A stretch of DNA of 64,000 nucleotides, from the NCBI RefSeq assembly GCF_001049735.1, contig NZ_CVPC01000003.1, forward strand, positions 1 to 64,000. The letters run 5' to 3'. The notes beneath the pieces were generated by a model. The model was given only the letters and a program-made list of their open reading frames with translations. It made no database searches and was not told the DNA's origin. The position numbers and the translations under genes are program-made. Shown piece by piece: positions 20,997 to 29,005 of the stretch. The DNA is from Nereida ignava. Its GTDB lineage: Bacteria > Pseudomonadota > Alphaproteobacteria > Rhodobacterales > Rhodobacteraceae. Positions within the stretch are counted from its first letter, which is position 1; each line of letters begins with the position of its first letter.

Positions 20997-21425
20997 TTAC
21001 CAGTGACCAGTGTTTTTCATGCTGGCCCAAGGTTCTGCAGGCGCCAATGCCTCGCCTGCTTGTAGCAATTCAATACTGATATTGTCTGGTGAGCGAACAA
21101 AAGCCATGCGCCCATCATGGGGCGGGCGGTTTATCGTTACGCCGTTATCCATAAAATGCTGACAGGCTTCGTAGATGTTGTCTACGCGGTATGCCAGATG
21201 TCCAAAATGGCGGCTATCTGAAGGCAATTCATCATCGCCGTCCCAGTTGTAGGTCAACTCAACTGGCGTCTCTTCCTGACCGGGGGCGGCCATGAAAACC
21301 AGAGTAAAGCGCCCTCCTTCGTGGTCAGTGCGGTGCGTTTCTTTCAGGCCTAACAGCTCGAAAAAAGCCATTGATGCCTCCAGGTTTTTCACGCGAACCA
21401 TCGTGTGCAGGTAAGTTAAGGCCAT
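20997..21425 (-). CDS. gloA: Lactoylglutathione lyase (glyoxalase I)
   Basis: Glyoxalase I isomerises the methylglyoxal-glutathione hemithioacetal to S-lactoylglutathione. The 142-residue protein keeps the four expected metal ligands: His7 (YLHTMVRV), Glu56 (VELTYNW), His76 (FGHLAYRV) and Glu119 (SIELLQ). Spacing and the motif GLKETHRTD fit GloA rather than the generic VOC protein at 17480. No insertion of the yeast/human type is seen, so nickel rather than zinc preference is likely by analogy. It lies alone on the minus strand, after Slam in transcriptional order. Confidence 0.85.
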   Translation of the reverse strand: MALTYLHTMVRVKNLEASMAFFELLGLKETHRTDHEGGRFTLVFMAAPGQEETPVELTYNWDGDDELPSDSRHFGHLAYRVDNIYEACQHFMDNGVTINRPPHDGRMAFVRSPDNISIELLQAGEALAPAEPWASMKNTGHW

Positions 21426-21462
21426 GTTTTTGGCTCCTTCGCTTTGAGAATTCGATTGCCGA

Positions 21463-22839
21463 TCAGAAGACCGACGCTATCCCCAATGATACACCTGTTT
21501 GCCGGATATCATAGCGGTTGATGTTTGATTCTGTGCTTGAGGCGGACAGGGTTACCAGCGGTGCAAATCCGTAGAGATTGATCTTTTCCAGTAAAAACTG
21601 CGCGCGGATCCCTGCTTGCGTATCTTTGCGGCTATCTGGACCAAAAATGCTGACAACTTGTGCATAATCACGCTGACCAAATGAAACGCCAAATTCCGCT
21701 GTGGCTCCAAATATCGGTTTCGCTGGCGCGTAGGTGATATTTGCGAACAGGCTTGCGTGCTCAATGAGGGCTGAACGTGACGCTGTGTTTGAAATGCTTG
21801 CTGACCAGCTCAGGCGTGACCCACCCGCAAAGGTCTGTGTTCTTTTGAGCGTTGCCGAGGCCACAGTCGAGGATCGCTCATCGGCGTCTAGCCTTTCATT
21901 GCGCGTAATTCCAAACCCAATTGCGCCAGTCGCCGCGCTCCCCCAACGAAAGCGCTGCTCTGCTTCTACTTTTGCAAAATTGGTCAGCCTTTCGCCGCCG
22001 TACCAGTTTGCGCCAATTTCAAAGCGGAGGGCGTTGACTGCATTCGCTGTGAGCTTTGCGTCGTAGTGCGCGTCAATTCCAAGCTCATAAAATGCAAAGT
22101 CGCTTGGGCGCACGTCGGGGGCTTGGGTCTTTGCGGAGTTTGACAGCCAGTAATTGATGGCGTTCAGCCGCGCCCCAAAAGACAACGCGGTGCCGTCATT
22201 TGATGGGCGTTTGTGACGAAGCTTTAGCCCGTAAGAAATTTCGGTTCCGGAAAGCGCAAGGCTGGCACCGCTCGCAGCAATTTCGATCCCGTTGAAAATT
22301 AGGCTGTCTGCCTTGGGGGCGTTGTTGATGTTACTGTTCGGTCCTGCGCGAAATTCCAACTCAAAAGTAAGCGGGTTCGCTCGCGCAACTTGCGCATAGT
22401 TTCTGGCAAGTGCCGTTTGTTGCGCTGCACCACGCGCAAAAGGTTCGGCACGTCTTAGCCAAATTTGGGCGCGGGTATGTTGCCCATCACGAAGATGACT
22501 TTCAGCAACAAGGATCGCCGCTGCAAATTTTTCTGACCCGATTGTGGCTTTGCTAAACGCTCTTTTGGCAGCAAACCGTGCGGTAGTGGACCTACCCATT
22601 AAACGCTCAGCTGCCGCCAGTGAAAAAAGTGCTGAAACATCGTCAGGGTCGGCACGCAAAAGTCCAAGTGCCACCTCACGAGCGGCGCGCGGCTCGGATT
22701 GATTAACCAAGGTTTGCGCAAATACTCGTGCTTCTTCTTTGCTCAGACGTAACTGATCTGAGCTTTGGGCCATCACTGTTTGGGGCGCGCCTATGGCGAA
22801 TGCCAATAGGCAAATGCACAGTGGGACAGGGCGCCTCAC
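21463..22839 (-). CDS. Surface lipoprotein assembly modifier (Slam)-like outer-membrane protein
   Basis: Slam proteins move lipoproteins to the cell surface across the outer membrane. This 458-residue protein has a signal peptide (hydrophobic CICLLAFAIGAP, cleaved after QTVMA), a TPR-like periplasmic part (about 25-150, ALFSLAAAERLMGRSTTAR), and a DUF560-type beta barrel starting near ELEFRAGPNSNINNAP and ending with Phe at the C-terminus. Start at GTG 22839 (or GTG 22842), directly after the TGA of the TbpB-like gene; the open frame upstream is antisense-free but overlaps that gene and lacks conservation. The pairing supports a dedicated exporter and cargo. Confidence 0.8.
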   Translation of the reverse strand: MRRPVPLCICLLAFAIGAPQTVMAQSSDQLRLSKEEARVFAQTLVNQSEPRAAREVALGLLRADPDDVSALFSLAAAERLMGRSTTARFAAKRAFSKATIGSEKFAAAILVAESHLRDGQHTRAQIWLRRAEPFARGAAQQTALARNYAQVARANPLTFELEFRAGPNSNINNAPKADSLIFNGIEIAASGASLALSGTEISYGLKLRHKRPSNDGTALSFGARLNAINYWLSNSAKTQAPDVRPSDFAFYELGIDAHYDAKLTANAVNALRFEIGANWYGGERLTNFAKVEAEQRFRWGSAATGAIGFGITRNERLDADERSSTVASATLKRTQTFAGGSRLSWSASISNTASRSALIEHASLFANITYAPAKPIFGATAEFGVSFGQRDYAQVVSIFGPDSRKDTQAGIRAQFLLEKINLYGFAPLVTLSASSTESNINRYDIRQTGVSLGIASVF

Positions 22840-22843
22840 CACG

Positions 22844-23980
22844 TCACGGATCGCGGTTGACGCTATCTGTGCTGAAAACACCAACTTCACGGGCGTTGAA
22901 CTCTGAACTGAGCACAATCGTATCGGTTTCACGTTCAACCAGAGTAGCACCCGCAGGCAGCTGGAATGCGAAGTCTGCAATGACTTGGCCACGCCCAATA
23001 CGTTCACGGACATCGCGCAAATCATTCGGCAGACTTGTTTGAGTAAAGAGCTGTGCTTGTCCATCAATGACCTGCGAATATGTGACCGTATCGAACCCCA
23101 CACGCTGAATACCTGCGACACCTTCAATCTTTATGAACCCTGCAACGGCTGCGGCATCTTCGCCGTTGAAGCCGCCGTCATAAATACCGCTGTCGCGCGG
23201 GTCGCCCTCAAAGGCAGTTCCGGCCTCGGCTTCGTTGATTTCTCCGTCACGATTAAATTCAGTGTCCACAAGCAATACATTAGGGAGCGCACTTGGGATC
23301 GCAGCGCCGCCACCGGGGGCAGCACGTTGCCTATTTGTAATTGCGCCGCGCAGGGTGCCGCCGATGTTTTCGACCACATCAATATCTGCAAAATCGACAT
23401 CAATGCGGATGTCACCGGTCACCAGTTCAATCCCGCCGCGTCCCTGATCAAACGTGCGGTACCCCGCATAATCGCCGGCGTAGGTGTAGGTGGCAACGCC
23501 CGGTAGGGTGATCGTGTTGCCGATGCGCCGAAGGTTTGCGCCGCCATAGCCAAAGCCAAGGTAATCGCCTGAAGCAACCGCAGTTGCTTCGTATTCGGGA
23601 GAGCGGATGAAGACGGCGTAGTAGGTGTCAAAAGGTTGATCGCCTGCGCGCTCGTTTCGGTATTCGATGGTGCGCGCGTTAATCTGTTGAACCTGCTCGT
23701 AAATACCACCGGTTATGTCAGAGTTGTCGAACGGAAGGTTATTCAGGACCAACTGATTGGTTGTTTCATCAAAATCAACTGAGTTTAGAATGAGGTTCTC
23801 GGATGGGCTGAACAAAAAGCGGTTGTCTGGCGTGGCTTCTGCACCGGTGTTTGGGTCGCTTGTGGTGTCTTGTGCTGGAATGCTATCGATGATGAACGGG
23901 TTCGTCCCGTCACCGCCACATCCCAAAAGTGGCGCAAAGCCAAGGGTTGCAATCATCAATCGCGGAAAAAGACCCAACAT
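22844..23980 (-). CDS. TbpB-like surface lipoprotein, probable Slam cargo
   Basis: The 378-residue protein begins with a lipoprotein signal (ATLGFAPLLGC; Cys about 21), then a low-complexity linker and beta-rich repeats ending in an eight-stranded barrel domain of the transferrin-binding-protein-B type, with GDYLGFGYGG and the C-terminal GQVIADF. A calcium-loop-like stretch DTEFNRDGEINE lies at about two thirds. ATG 23980 has AAGGG five bases upstream. Immediately followed by the Slam-like gene. True transferrin binding is unlikely in a marine bacterium; known relatives in this group are annotated as solute-binding, so the ligand is open. Confidence 0.75.
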   Translation of the reverse strand: MLGLFPRLMIATLGFAPLLGCGGDGTNPFIIDSIPAQDTTSDPNTGAEATPDNRFLFSPSENLILNSVDFDETTNQLVLNNLPFDNSDITGGIYEQVQQINARTIEYRNERAGDQPFDTYYAVFIRSPEYEATAVASGDYLGFGYGGANLRRIGNTITLPGVATYTYAGDYAGYRTFDQGRGGIELVTGDIRIDVDFADIDVVENIGGTLRGAITNRQRAAPGGGAAIPSALPNVLLVDTEFNRDGEINEAEAGTAFEGDPRDSGIYDGGFNGEDAAAVAGFIKIEGVAGIQRVGFDTVTYSQVIDGQAQLFTQTSLPNDLRDVRERIGRGQVIADFAFQLPAGATLVERETDTIVLSSEFNAREVGVFSTDSVNRDP

Positions 23981-24139
23981 TTCAACCCTTACACTGGCAA
24001 TCACTACACAGCCCGATAGTCTAATTTCTGGTGATTTAAGTCAACAAGCCAGCGGCGAAAAACCCCAGCATATGGGCGTTTATTGATGGGCAGTTCCCAG
24101 ATATAGTGCAAAGGCGAATCTGGACAGAAAGACAACACC

Positions 24140-25051
24140 ATGCCTGTAACGCCCGAGCAACAAGCCGAAATCGATGCACAACGCGCTATGCGTCACCAAA
24201 CAGCGCGCGCCACAGTGCCTGGTATGGAAGCACATTTGTATGAGGCGAAACCTGTTCTGGATCACGGCTTTATCCGCGTCATTGATTACATGGGCGATGA
24301 CAACGCAATTACACAAGCGGCACGGGTAAGTTACGGTAAGGGTACCAAGTCAGTGCAAAATGACGAAGGCCTGATCCGGTATCTGATGCGCCACTGGCAC
24401 TCCACACCGTTTGAAATGTGTGAGATCAAGCTGCACGTGAAGTTGCCGGTTTTTGTAGCTCGTCAATGGATACGTCACCGCACAGCAAACGTGAACGAGT
24501 ATTCCGCGCGCTACTCAATTCTTGACCGTGAGTTCTATATCCCCGCACCCGAGCATCTTGCAGCGCAGTCTGTGATTAACAACCAAGGTCGCGGCGAAGC
24601 ACTTCAGGGGGATGAGGCAGCACGGGTGCTTGAATTCCTGAAGGCCGATAGCAACCGCGCTTATGATCACTACGAAGAGATGATCAGTGAAGATGGCCAG
24701 CAAGGGTTGGCACGAGAACTTGCGCGGATGAACCTGCCTGCCAACATTTATACCCAGTGGTATTGGAAAGTGGACTTGCACAACCTTTTCCATTTCCTGC
24801 GCCTGCGCGCGGACAGCCATGCACAATATGAAATACGTGTTTACGCTGATGCGATCTGTGATGTGGTCAAAGATTGGGTGCCCTTTGCGTATGGCGCGTT
24901 TGAAGATTACCGCATGGGCGGCGCACAGTTGTCTGGTCGTGGCGTTGAGTGTTTGCGTCGTATGTTGTCAGGTGAAGAAGTGACCCAAGAAACATCCGGC
25001 ATGTCCAAAGGTGAGTGGCGCGAATTTATGGCGATTGCCAAGCCCAACTAA
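24140..25051 (+). CDS. thyX: FAD-dependent thymidylate synthase
   Basis: ThyX makes dTMP from dUMP with methylenetetrahydrofolate, NADPH and FAD. The signature RHRx7S is at residues 112-122 ([11 protein letters not shown]), followed by ARYS and the C-terminal flavin and substrate contacts [19 protein letters not shown]. The 303-residue length is normal. Presence of ThyX suggests the cell lacks ThyA, but the rest of the genome is not visible. It stands alone in the plus direction, divergent from the TbpB-like gene. Confidence 0.96.
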   Translation: MPVTPEQQAEIDAQRAMRHQTARATVPGMEAHLYEAKPVLDHGFIRVIDYMGDDNAITQAARVSYGKGTKSVQNDEGLIRYLMRHWHSTPFEMCEIKLHVKLPVFVARQWIRHRTANVNEYSARYSILDREFYIPAPEHLAAQSVINNQGRGEALQGDEAARVLEFLKADSNRAYDHYEEMISEDGQQGLARELARMNLPANIYTQWYWKVDLHNLFHFLRLRADSHAQYEIRVYADAICDVVKDWVPFAYGAFEDYRMGGAQLSGRGVECLRRMLSGEEVTQETSGMSKGEWREFMAIAKPN

Positions 25052-25167
25052 TCAGAGCGTCATGGTTTTGGAAACAGACCGTTTCCGTCGTAGAGTTTGA
25101 CCTATGCGGTGCAACGCGGCACCGTAGGAATGTTAACGAGTAATGCGCGTCAGTGCAGGGAGTTACT

Positions 25168-25470
25168 ATGATCAAAACAGTTGTACTGTGTGCCGGACTG
25201 GTTTGTACAATGACCATTGCGGCATCAGCTGGGGACCGTGTTTACCGCTATGACAGCGCTGCCAACTATTGCCCTGCGGGTTTGCAGCCAGTCACGATTA
25301 GTGGTGTTATTTGCTGTGGCAAGCCAAATGCTGGAAGCTATCAGCAGGCGATGATGCCCCCTGTTTCGCACGCTCGAAAGCGCCACAAACACGTGATCAC
25401 GCACAGCCATGTAAAGCGCCACAGCCATGTCACATATCATTCGCATGGTGGGACTTCGCACAGTCACTAG
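25168..25470 (+). CDS. Small secreted protein with a histidine-rich tail
   Basis: The 100-residue product has a signal peptide (1-20, ending IAASAGD) and a mature part with two Cys in GVICCG plus another in NYCPAG. The last 32 residues contain about eleven His in HxH and HSH patterns, a typical low-affinity metal-binding tail. I do not recognise a family. ATG 25168 has AGGGAG five bases upstream and is preferred over 25153. Neighbouring genes (csp, arsC-like) give no function; metal buffering or chaperoning in the periplasm is an inference from composition only. Confidence 0.7.
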   Translation: MIKTVVLCAGLVCTMTIAASAGDRVYRYDSAANYCPAGLQPVTISGVICCGKPNAGSYQQAMMPPVSHARKRHKHVITHSHVKRHSHVTYHSHGGTSHSH

Positions 25471-25492
25471 GTGCACTTACCCTGTTGCAAAC

Positions 25493-25524
25493 AAAAAAGC
25501 CCGCCACGATCAATCGTTGCGGGC
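25493..25524 (-). terminator. Rho-independent terminator of the cold-shock gene
   Basis: A 12-base arm GCCCGCCACGAT (25499-25510) pairs with ATCGTTGCGGGC (25513-25524) with one mismatch, and six A on the plus strand (25493-25498) give the U run of the minus-strand transcript. It also separates the His-rich gene from csp. Confidence 0.85.
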
Positions 25525-25553
25525 CTTCGGATTTGGTAACGCTTGGTTGTCAG

Positions 25554-25760
25554 TTAAAGCAGAACCAACTCACCAGCACTTTCACGGCCATCGCGACCTG
25601 AAATCATTTCGTACTGAATTTTTTGGTCGTCGTTCAAGCCGCGCAAGCCAGCGGCTTCAACAGCCGAAATATGTACAAAAATGTCTTTGCCGCCATCATC
25701 CGGTGCGATGAAGCCGTAACCTTTTGTTTGGTTGAACCATTTTACGGTGCCAGTAGCCAT
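25554..25760 (-). CDS. Cold-shock domain protein (CspA family)
   Basis: A 68-residue single-strand nucleic-acid-binding protein acting as an RNA chaperone. RNP1 (KGYGFIAPDD) and RNP2 (DIFVHIS) are intact, and the start MATGTVKWFNQTKG is standard. A strong terminator follows at 25493-25524, and a leader of about 140 bases lies between it and the divergent arsC-like gene. Which of the several Rhodobacterales csp paralogues this is cannot be said. Confidence 0.95.
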   Translation of the reverse strand: MATGTVKWFNQTKGYGFIAPDDGGKDIFVHISAVEAAGLRGLNDDQKIQYEMISGRDGRESAGELVLL

Positions 25761-25904
25761 CCGCTATCTCCTTAGTGTCGAACCGCGCTTGGCGGCAATC
25801 GTGATTTTATTCAAGCGGTGCGCCGCTGGAACGAACTGTGTAATGAATTAGCTAGCACCGTAGTTTGAAAATCAAGTAACAAGAATGCAGGAGCTTCGAA
25901 ATAA

Positions 25905-26222
25905 ATGACCATCACTATTTACGGGATTAAGGCGTGCGATACGTGCCGCAAAGCGCTCAAAGAGATTGAGGGTTCTGTATTGCACGATGTACGTGATGCT
26001 CCGCTAAGCGAGGCACAGCTTAAGGTTTTCTACGATCTGTTTGGCGAAAAGCTGTTGAATACGCGCTCAACCACCTGGCGTGGCTTGTCGGAAGAGGAGC
26101 GTCAGATCGCACCGATCGAACTGTTGCTGGCGCATCCCACATTGATGAAGCGACCGATTATTGCGTCCCAAGATCATACAACAATTGGTTGGGATGCGGC
26201 TGCGAAGGCAATTTGGCTTTAG
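25905..26222 (+). CDS. ArsC/Spx-type thioredoxin-fold reductase (YffB-like)
   Basis: A 105-residue member of the ArsC superfamily with a short thioredoxin-like fold. It carries CDTC at residues 11-14 and the family end LLLAHPTLMKRPII, where the Arg fits the anion-site position. The GIKACDTCRKAL beginning is typical of YffB/YusI proteins, some of which are glutathione-dependent but lack proven arsenate reductase activity. No ars genes are adjacent. The stop overlaps the convergent doxX stop by four bases. Confidence 0.85.
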   Translation: MTITIYGIKACDTCRKALKEIEGSVLHDVRDAPLSEAQLKVFYDLFGEKLLNTRSTTWRGLSEEERQIAPIELLLAHPTLMKRPIIASQDHTTIGWDAAAKAIWL

Positions 26223-26755
26223 ACGACGGTGCGCTTTAATAACCGGTCTACTGAAAACGGACCGGCACCGCGTACAACCAAAACGAGCAACACAAAGACC
26301 CAAAGTGTGCGCTGATCCATGATCAACGCGCCTGAAGCTTTATCAAACCATGCACCCAAATCTGCCCCGCCCACACCATGTCCGGTAATGTCGACGATGG
26401 ACTGTAAAGACACAAAGCCGACCATACCAATTGCTGCGAGGCGTGTCAGAAGGCCAATGATAATCAGAAGCGGCAGGATGTATTCCGCGTATGTCCCCGC
26501 CATCACAACCACCCAGTGAAAAACCCCGAGTTGTGACGTATCATAGCCAGCAGCTTCAACAGCTTTGGGAAATATTTGGATGTAGCCGCCATCAGATGGG
26601 CTGAGAAAGCCGTCAAGTTTTGTGCCCGCTGATGCCCAATAATATTGCATTAGAACCGCGCCAAACACGAACCGCGCCAACGTGGGTGTGATGATGTCAC
26701 CAGCGGCAGAGAGACGCGCAAAGATCGCGTTATGCAAAGAGATAAGCGTATTCAT
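26219..26755 (-). CDS. DoxX-family membrane protein of the bufferin operon
   Basis: A 178-residue DoxX-like inner-membrane protein with four hydrophobic helices, including LARFVFGAVLMQYYWASAG, YAEYILPLLIIIGLLTRLA and the last LWVFVLLVLVVRGAG. Its ATG overlaps the bufC stop by four bases, so it is the last gene of bufA1-bufB-bufC-doxX. DoxX proteins occur repeatedly at the end of such operons; a role in electron supply or membrane docking is possible but unproven. Confidence 0.85.
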   Translation of the reverse strand: MNTLISLHNAIFARLSAAGDIITPTLARFVFGAVLMQYYWASAGTKLDGFLSPSDGGYIQIFPKAVEAAGYDTSQLGVFHWVVVMAGTYAEYILPLLIIIGLLTRLAAIGMVGFVSLQSIVDITGHGVGGADLGAWFDKASGALIMDQRTLWVFVLLVLVVRGAGPFSVDRLLKRTVV

Positions 26756-27507
26756 GTCAGGGGGCTTTCTGTGATGGAAGTGATCGCATTGCCCGCCAGC
26801 AGCGCACCAAGGGCTGCGGTTAGGTCAAAGTTGGGTGCTGCGGTAAGGGCCGTGTCGTGGGCGGTGCCGAAGTTATGTTCTGCGAGGGCGCCAATAAAGG
26901 TTGCCGCACCAACACCAAGTAGATGTGGCACCGGGTCAAATTCGGCTCGGGTTATCAAGACAGCTTGGCCTCCCGCACCGTTGGGCGGTTCCGCATCCAA
27001 CATATTTGCCGCCCAGATACTGTAAATGGGCCACCTAGAGCGTAAGATCTGTACCGCTGGCGCCAGCGTTAAATACATACTCATCAACGCGTCTGGCTCA
27101 ATTGAGCTGAGCAAGTCAGCAGCAACTGGACGTGCATCTGCCGCGTGGTAACTTTTGCGCATGGCTAACTCGAGACGTGCCACATCGGGAAGGTAACCAA
27201 GCTTCGCTGCGGGGGCAAAGTTGGTCAAAAAGTTGGGAAGCTCCGCACCATAATGCATCATCAATGGGTTTTGAGGGGGATGTTTGCGAATGAAAATGCT
27301 GGCCATAGCCGTGAAAAAATCGTCGCCAACCAGTTTGTGTACCACTGGAAACCCTTCTTTCAGGGCATTGGTCAGGCTAACTGCAACGTTGTTGCGATAG
27401 ACAGCAAAGCGTTTGGGGGCCGTTTCGCCTTTCGGATCAATCAATCCCGCAGGTGTTGCTGCGTTTGGATCAAGCAACGCCTGCGTGAATGCATCTTGGG
27501 AAATCAC
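26752..27507 (-). CDS. bufC: BufC/HvfC-type partner protein (DUF2063)
   Basis: The 251-residue protein belongs to DUF2063, the partner of MNIO peptide-modifying enzymes, thought to help bind the precursor peptide. The N-terminal helical part has QDAFTQALLDPN and RFAVYRNNVAVSLTNALKEG, typical of the family once called DNA-binding. GTG 27507 is the start: it overlaps the bufB TGA by four bases, whereas the open frame upstream is out of register with bufB and unsupported. Located between bufB and doxX in one operon. Confidence 0.85.
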   Translation of the reverse strand: MISQDAFTQALLDPNAATPAGLIDPKGETAPKRFAVYRNNVAVSLTNALKEGFPVVHKLVGDDFFTAMASIFIRKHPPQNPLMMHYGAELPNFLTNFAPAAKLGYLPDVARLELAMRKSYHAADARPVAADLLSSIEPDALMSMYLTLAPAVQILRSRWPIYSIWAANMLDAEPPNGAGGQAVLITRAEFDPVPHLLGVGAATFIGALAEHNFGTAHDTALTAAPNFDLTAALGALLAGNAITSITESPLT

Positions 27508-28370
27508 GCGGGGACCGCCGTTTGCAAAGCGGTTTTGGCGCGTGCGGCCTCGGTTGCTAGCACGGGCCATTCGGGCACATCCGTATCCCATTCTATCAAC
27601 ACGGGGCGTGATCCAGCCGTGCGCAACACATGATCTAGGAGCACCCAAACGGGTTCAGCCACCTCACGCCCGTGGCTATCAATAAGCAACGGCGCGCCGT
27701 GGTCATCAAGATCGTGGTCATGGCCACCCATGTGTATTTCGCCCACATGAGCCAGCGGAAATGCGTTTAGATACGAGAGAGGGTCTGTTTGCTGGTTGGT
27801 GGCTGAGATGAATACATTGTTTACATCCAGCAGTAGTCCGCAGCCGGTACGTTCGACCAATTGTGCAAAGAATTCCACCTCGGGCATTTGGGTTTCTTTG
27901 AACGCGAGATAGTTGGACGGATTTTCCAACAGCATCTGACGGCCGAGGGTATTTTGCACCTGATCAATATGGGCGGCGACTGTGGTCAGCGTTTGGTCTG
28001 TGTAGGGTAGGGGCAATAGATCGTTTAGAAAGCCCATGTCATGGGTCGACCACGCAAGATGTTCTGAAAAACTTGCAGGGTTCACGCGGTCACAAAGTTT
28101 CTGGAGCCGTTTCAAATGCGCAGGATCAAGTGGCCCTTCCGAGCCAATAGACAGCCCAACACCGTGAATGGAGAGAGGGTATTTCGCGCCAAGCGCTTCA
28201 AGCTGTGCAAGGGGGCGCCCGCCGTCACCCATGTAGTTTTCGGCGTGTACTTCAAGCCAATCAACCGCGCCGTCGGATGCCATAATCTCGGAAAAATGCT
28301 GCGGTTTATACCCCACGCCAACGCCGTGCGGCAGCTTGGCAAAATCGGGGGTGTTGGAGTGGTCAAACAT
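27504..28370 (-). CDS. bufB: BufB: MNIO (DUF692) peptide-modifying iron enzyme
   Basis: Enzymes of this TIM-barrel family use two or three irons to oxidise Cys residues of a precursor peptide; bufferin enzymes convert Cys to 5-thiooxazole. The 288-residue protein shows the His/Glu/Asp ligand clusters: SIHGVGLSIG, SEHLAWS, LENPSNYL, LLLDVNNVF, HVGEIHMGGHD, and the late IEWDTDVPEW. ATG 28370 is favoured because the next upstream start (28409) would run through the hairpin at 28398-28430. It follows bufA1, its presumed substrate. Confidence 0.9.
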   Translation of the reverse strand: MFDHSNTPDFAKLPHGVGVGYKPQHFSEIMASDGAVDWLEVHAENYMGDGGRPLAQLEALGAKYPLSIHGVGLSIGSEGPLDPAHLKRLQKLCDRVNPASFSEHLAWSTHDMGFLNDLLPLPYTDQTLTTVAAHIDQVQNTLGRQMLLENPSNYLAFKETQMPEVEFFAQLVERTGCGLLLDVNNVFISATNQQTDPLSYLNAFPLAHVGEIHMGGHDHDLDDHGAPLLIDSHGREVAEPVWVLLDHVLRTAGSRPVLIEWDTDVPEWPVLATEAARAKTALQTAVPA

Positions 28371-28397
28371 GAATAAACTTTCGGCGATCTTTAGAAT

Positions 28398-28430
28398 GTA
28401 CACGCGCAAGGTCGTCCCCCGCGCGTGTAC
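28398..28430 (-). promoter_or_regulatory. Intercistronic hairpin between bufA1 and bufB
   Basis: GTACACGCGC (28398-28407) and GCGCGTGTAC (28421-28430) form a perfect ten-pair stem with a 13-base loop, located in the 72-base gap between the bufA1 stop and the bufB start. No U run follows on the minus strand, so it looks like a processing or stabilising stem that protects the 3' end of bufA1 mRNA or partly blocks readthrough. Confidence 0.6.
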
Positions 28431-28442
28431 CAGTGTATCAGA

Positions 28443-28733
28443 TTATGCCGGCAGGTCACGCTCAAGCGGCTCAAGTGATCCCATGCGGTCGCCGTCAACT
28501 TCAAGGGTGTCACATGTGCCAGCCGCAACAAGTGTCCATGCGTTGCCTTGGTAATCAACTGTTGAGGTGCCTGCGCACGTTGTACCCGGGCCTGCGGCGC
28601 AATCGTTTTTGCCTGCAAGCGATACGCCGTAGCATTTCTCTTTTGCGCCTGCAGCTTCAGAAACGGTTGCGTGAGAGGTCAGCGCTGCTGCGATAGAAGC
28701 GGCTACTGCGAGTGATTTAACTGTTGTCGACAT
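28443..28733 (-). CDS. bufA1: BufA1: bufferin precursor peptide (DUF2282)
   Basis: The 96-residue precursor has a long signal peptide (1-28, [12 protein letters not shown] to EAAGA) and four conserved cysteines at 34, 45, 53 and 74 in KCYGV, NDCAAG, TTCAG and GTCDT. This matches DUF2282 bufferins, ribosomally made copper-binding peptides that are modified in the cytoplasm by BufB/BufC and exported to the periplasm. It is first in the operon bufA1-bufB-bufC-doxX. No ECF sigma/anti-sigma pair of the usual regulator type is adjacent, and no copper box was recognised upstream. Confidence 0.9.
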   Translation of the reverse strand: MSTTVKSLAVAASIAAALTSHATVSEAAGAKEKCYGVSLAGKNDCAAGPGTTCAGTSTVDYQGNAWTLVAAGTCDTLEVDGDRMGSLEPLERDLPA

Positions 28734-28889
28734 GTGAACGTCCTTTCAAGAGTGTGTGTCAAGGTCCCTAAAACATCAGGAATGACTTCAGATTGCGCTT
28801 GAAGGCGATAAGTTGCCACTCACGGGCGCGTGATGCACGGGGCCGTGATCTGTCGTTATGGTTTGGGCCGCGCTTTTGCGCCAATCGGG

Positions 28890-28913
28890 GCTGTTTGTGT
28901 CAGTACAAACAGC
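28890..28913. repeat. Perfect 9-bp inverted repeat next to the thrS terminator
   Basis: GCTGTTTGT (28890-28898) and ACAAACAGC (28905-28913) are separated by six bases. It lies between the thrS terminator and bufA1 upstream DNA, just past the terminator on the minus strand. It may be a second back-up hairpin for thrS or an operator for bufA1; the sequence does not decide. Confidence 0.5.
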
Positions 28914-28946
28914 AAAAAGCCGCCCCGTGCATGCACATGAGGCGGC
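28914..28946 (-). terminator. Rho-independent terminator of thrS
   Basis: GCCGCC (28919-28924) pairs with GGCGGC (28941-28946), enclosing an inner GTGCATGCAC palindrome, and five A (28914-28918) give a U run in the minus-strand transcript. It is 60 bases beyond the thrS stop. Confidence 0.8.
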
Positions 28947-29005
28947 CTTTGTAACATTTACAGTCGTCAAATTGAGCACATCTCTGTGCAATGACTGGAG
29001 ATGTT

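Noticed and set aside
25070-25086. GGAAAC/GTTTCC repeat after thyX as a terminator
   Set aside because: The stem is only six pairs and is followed by no T run, so I do not call it.
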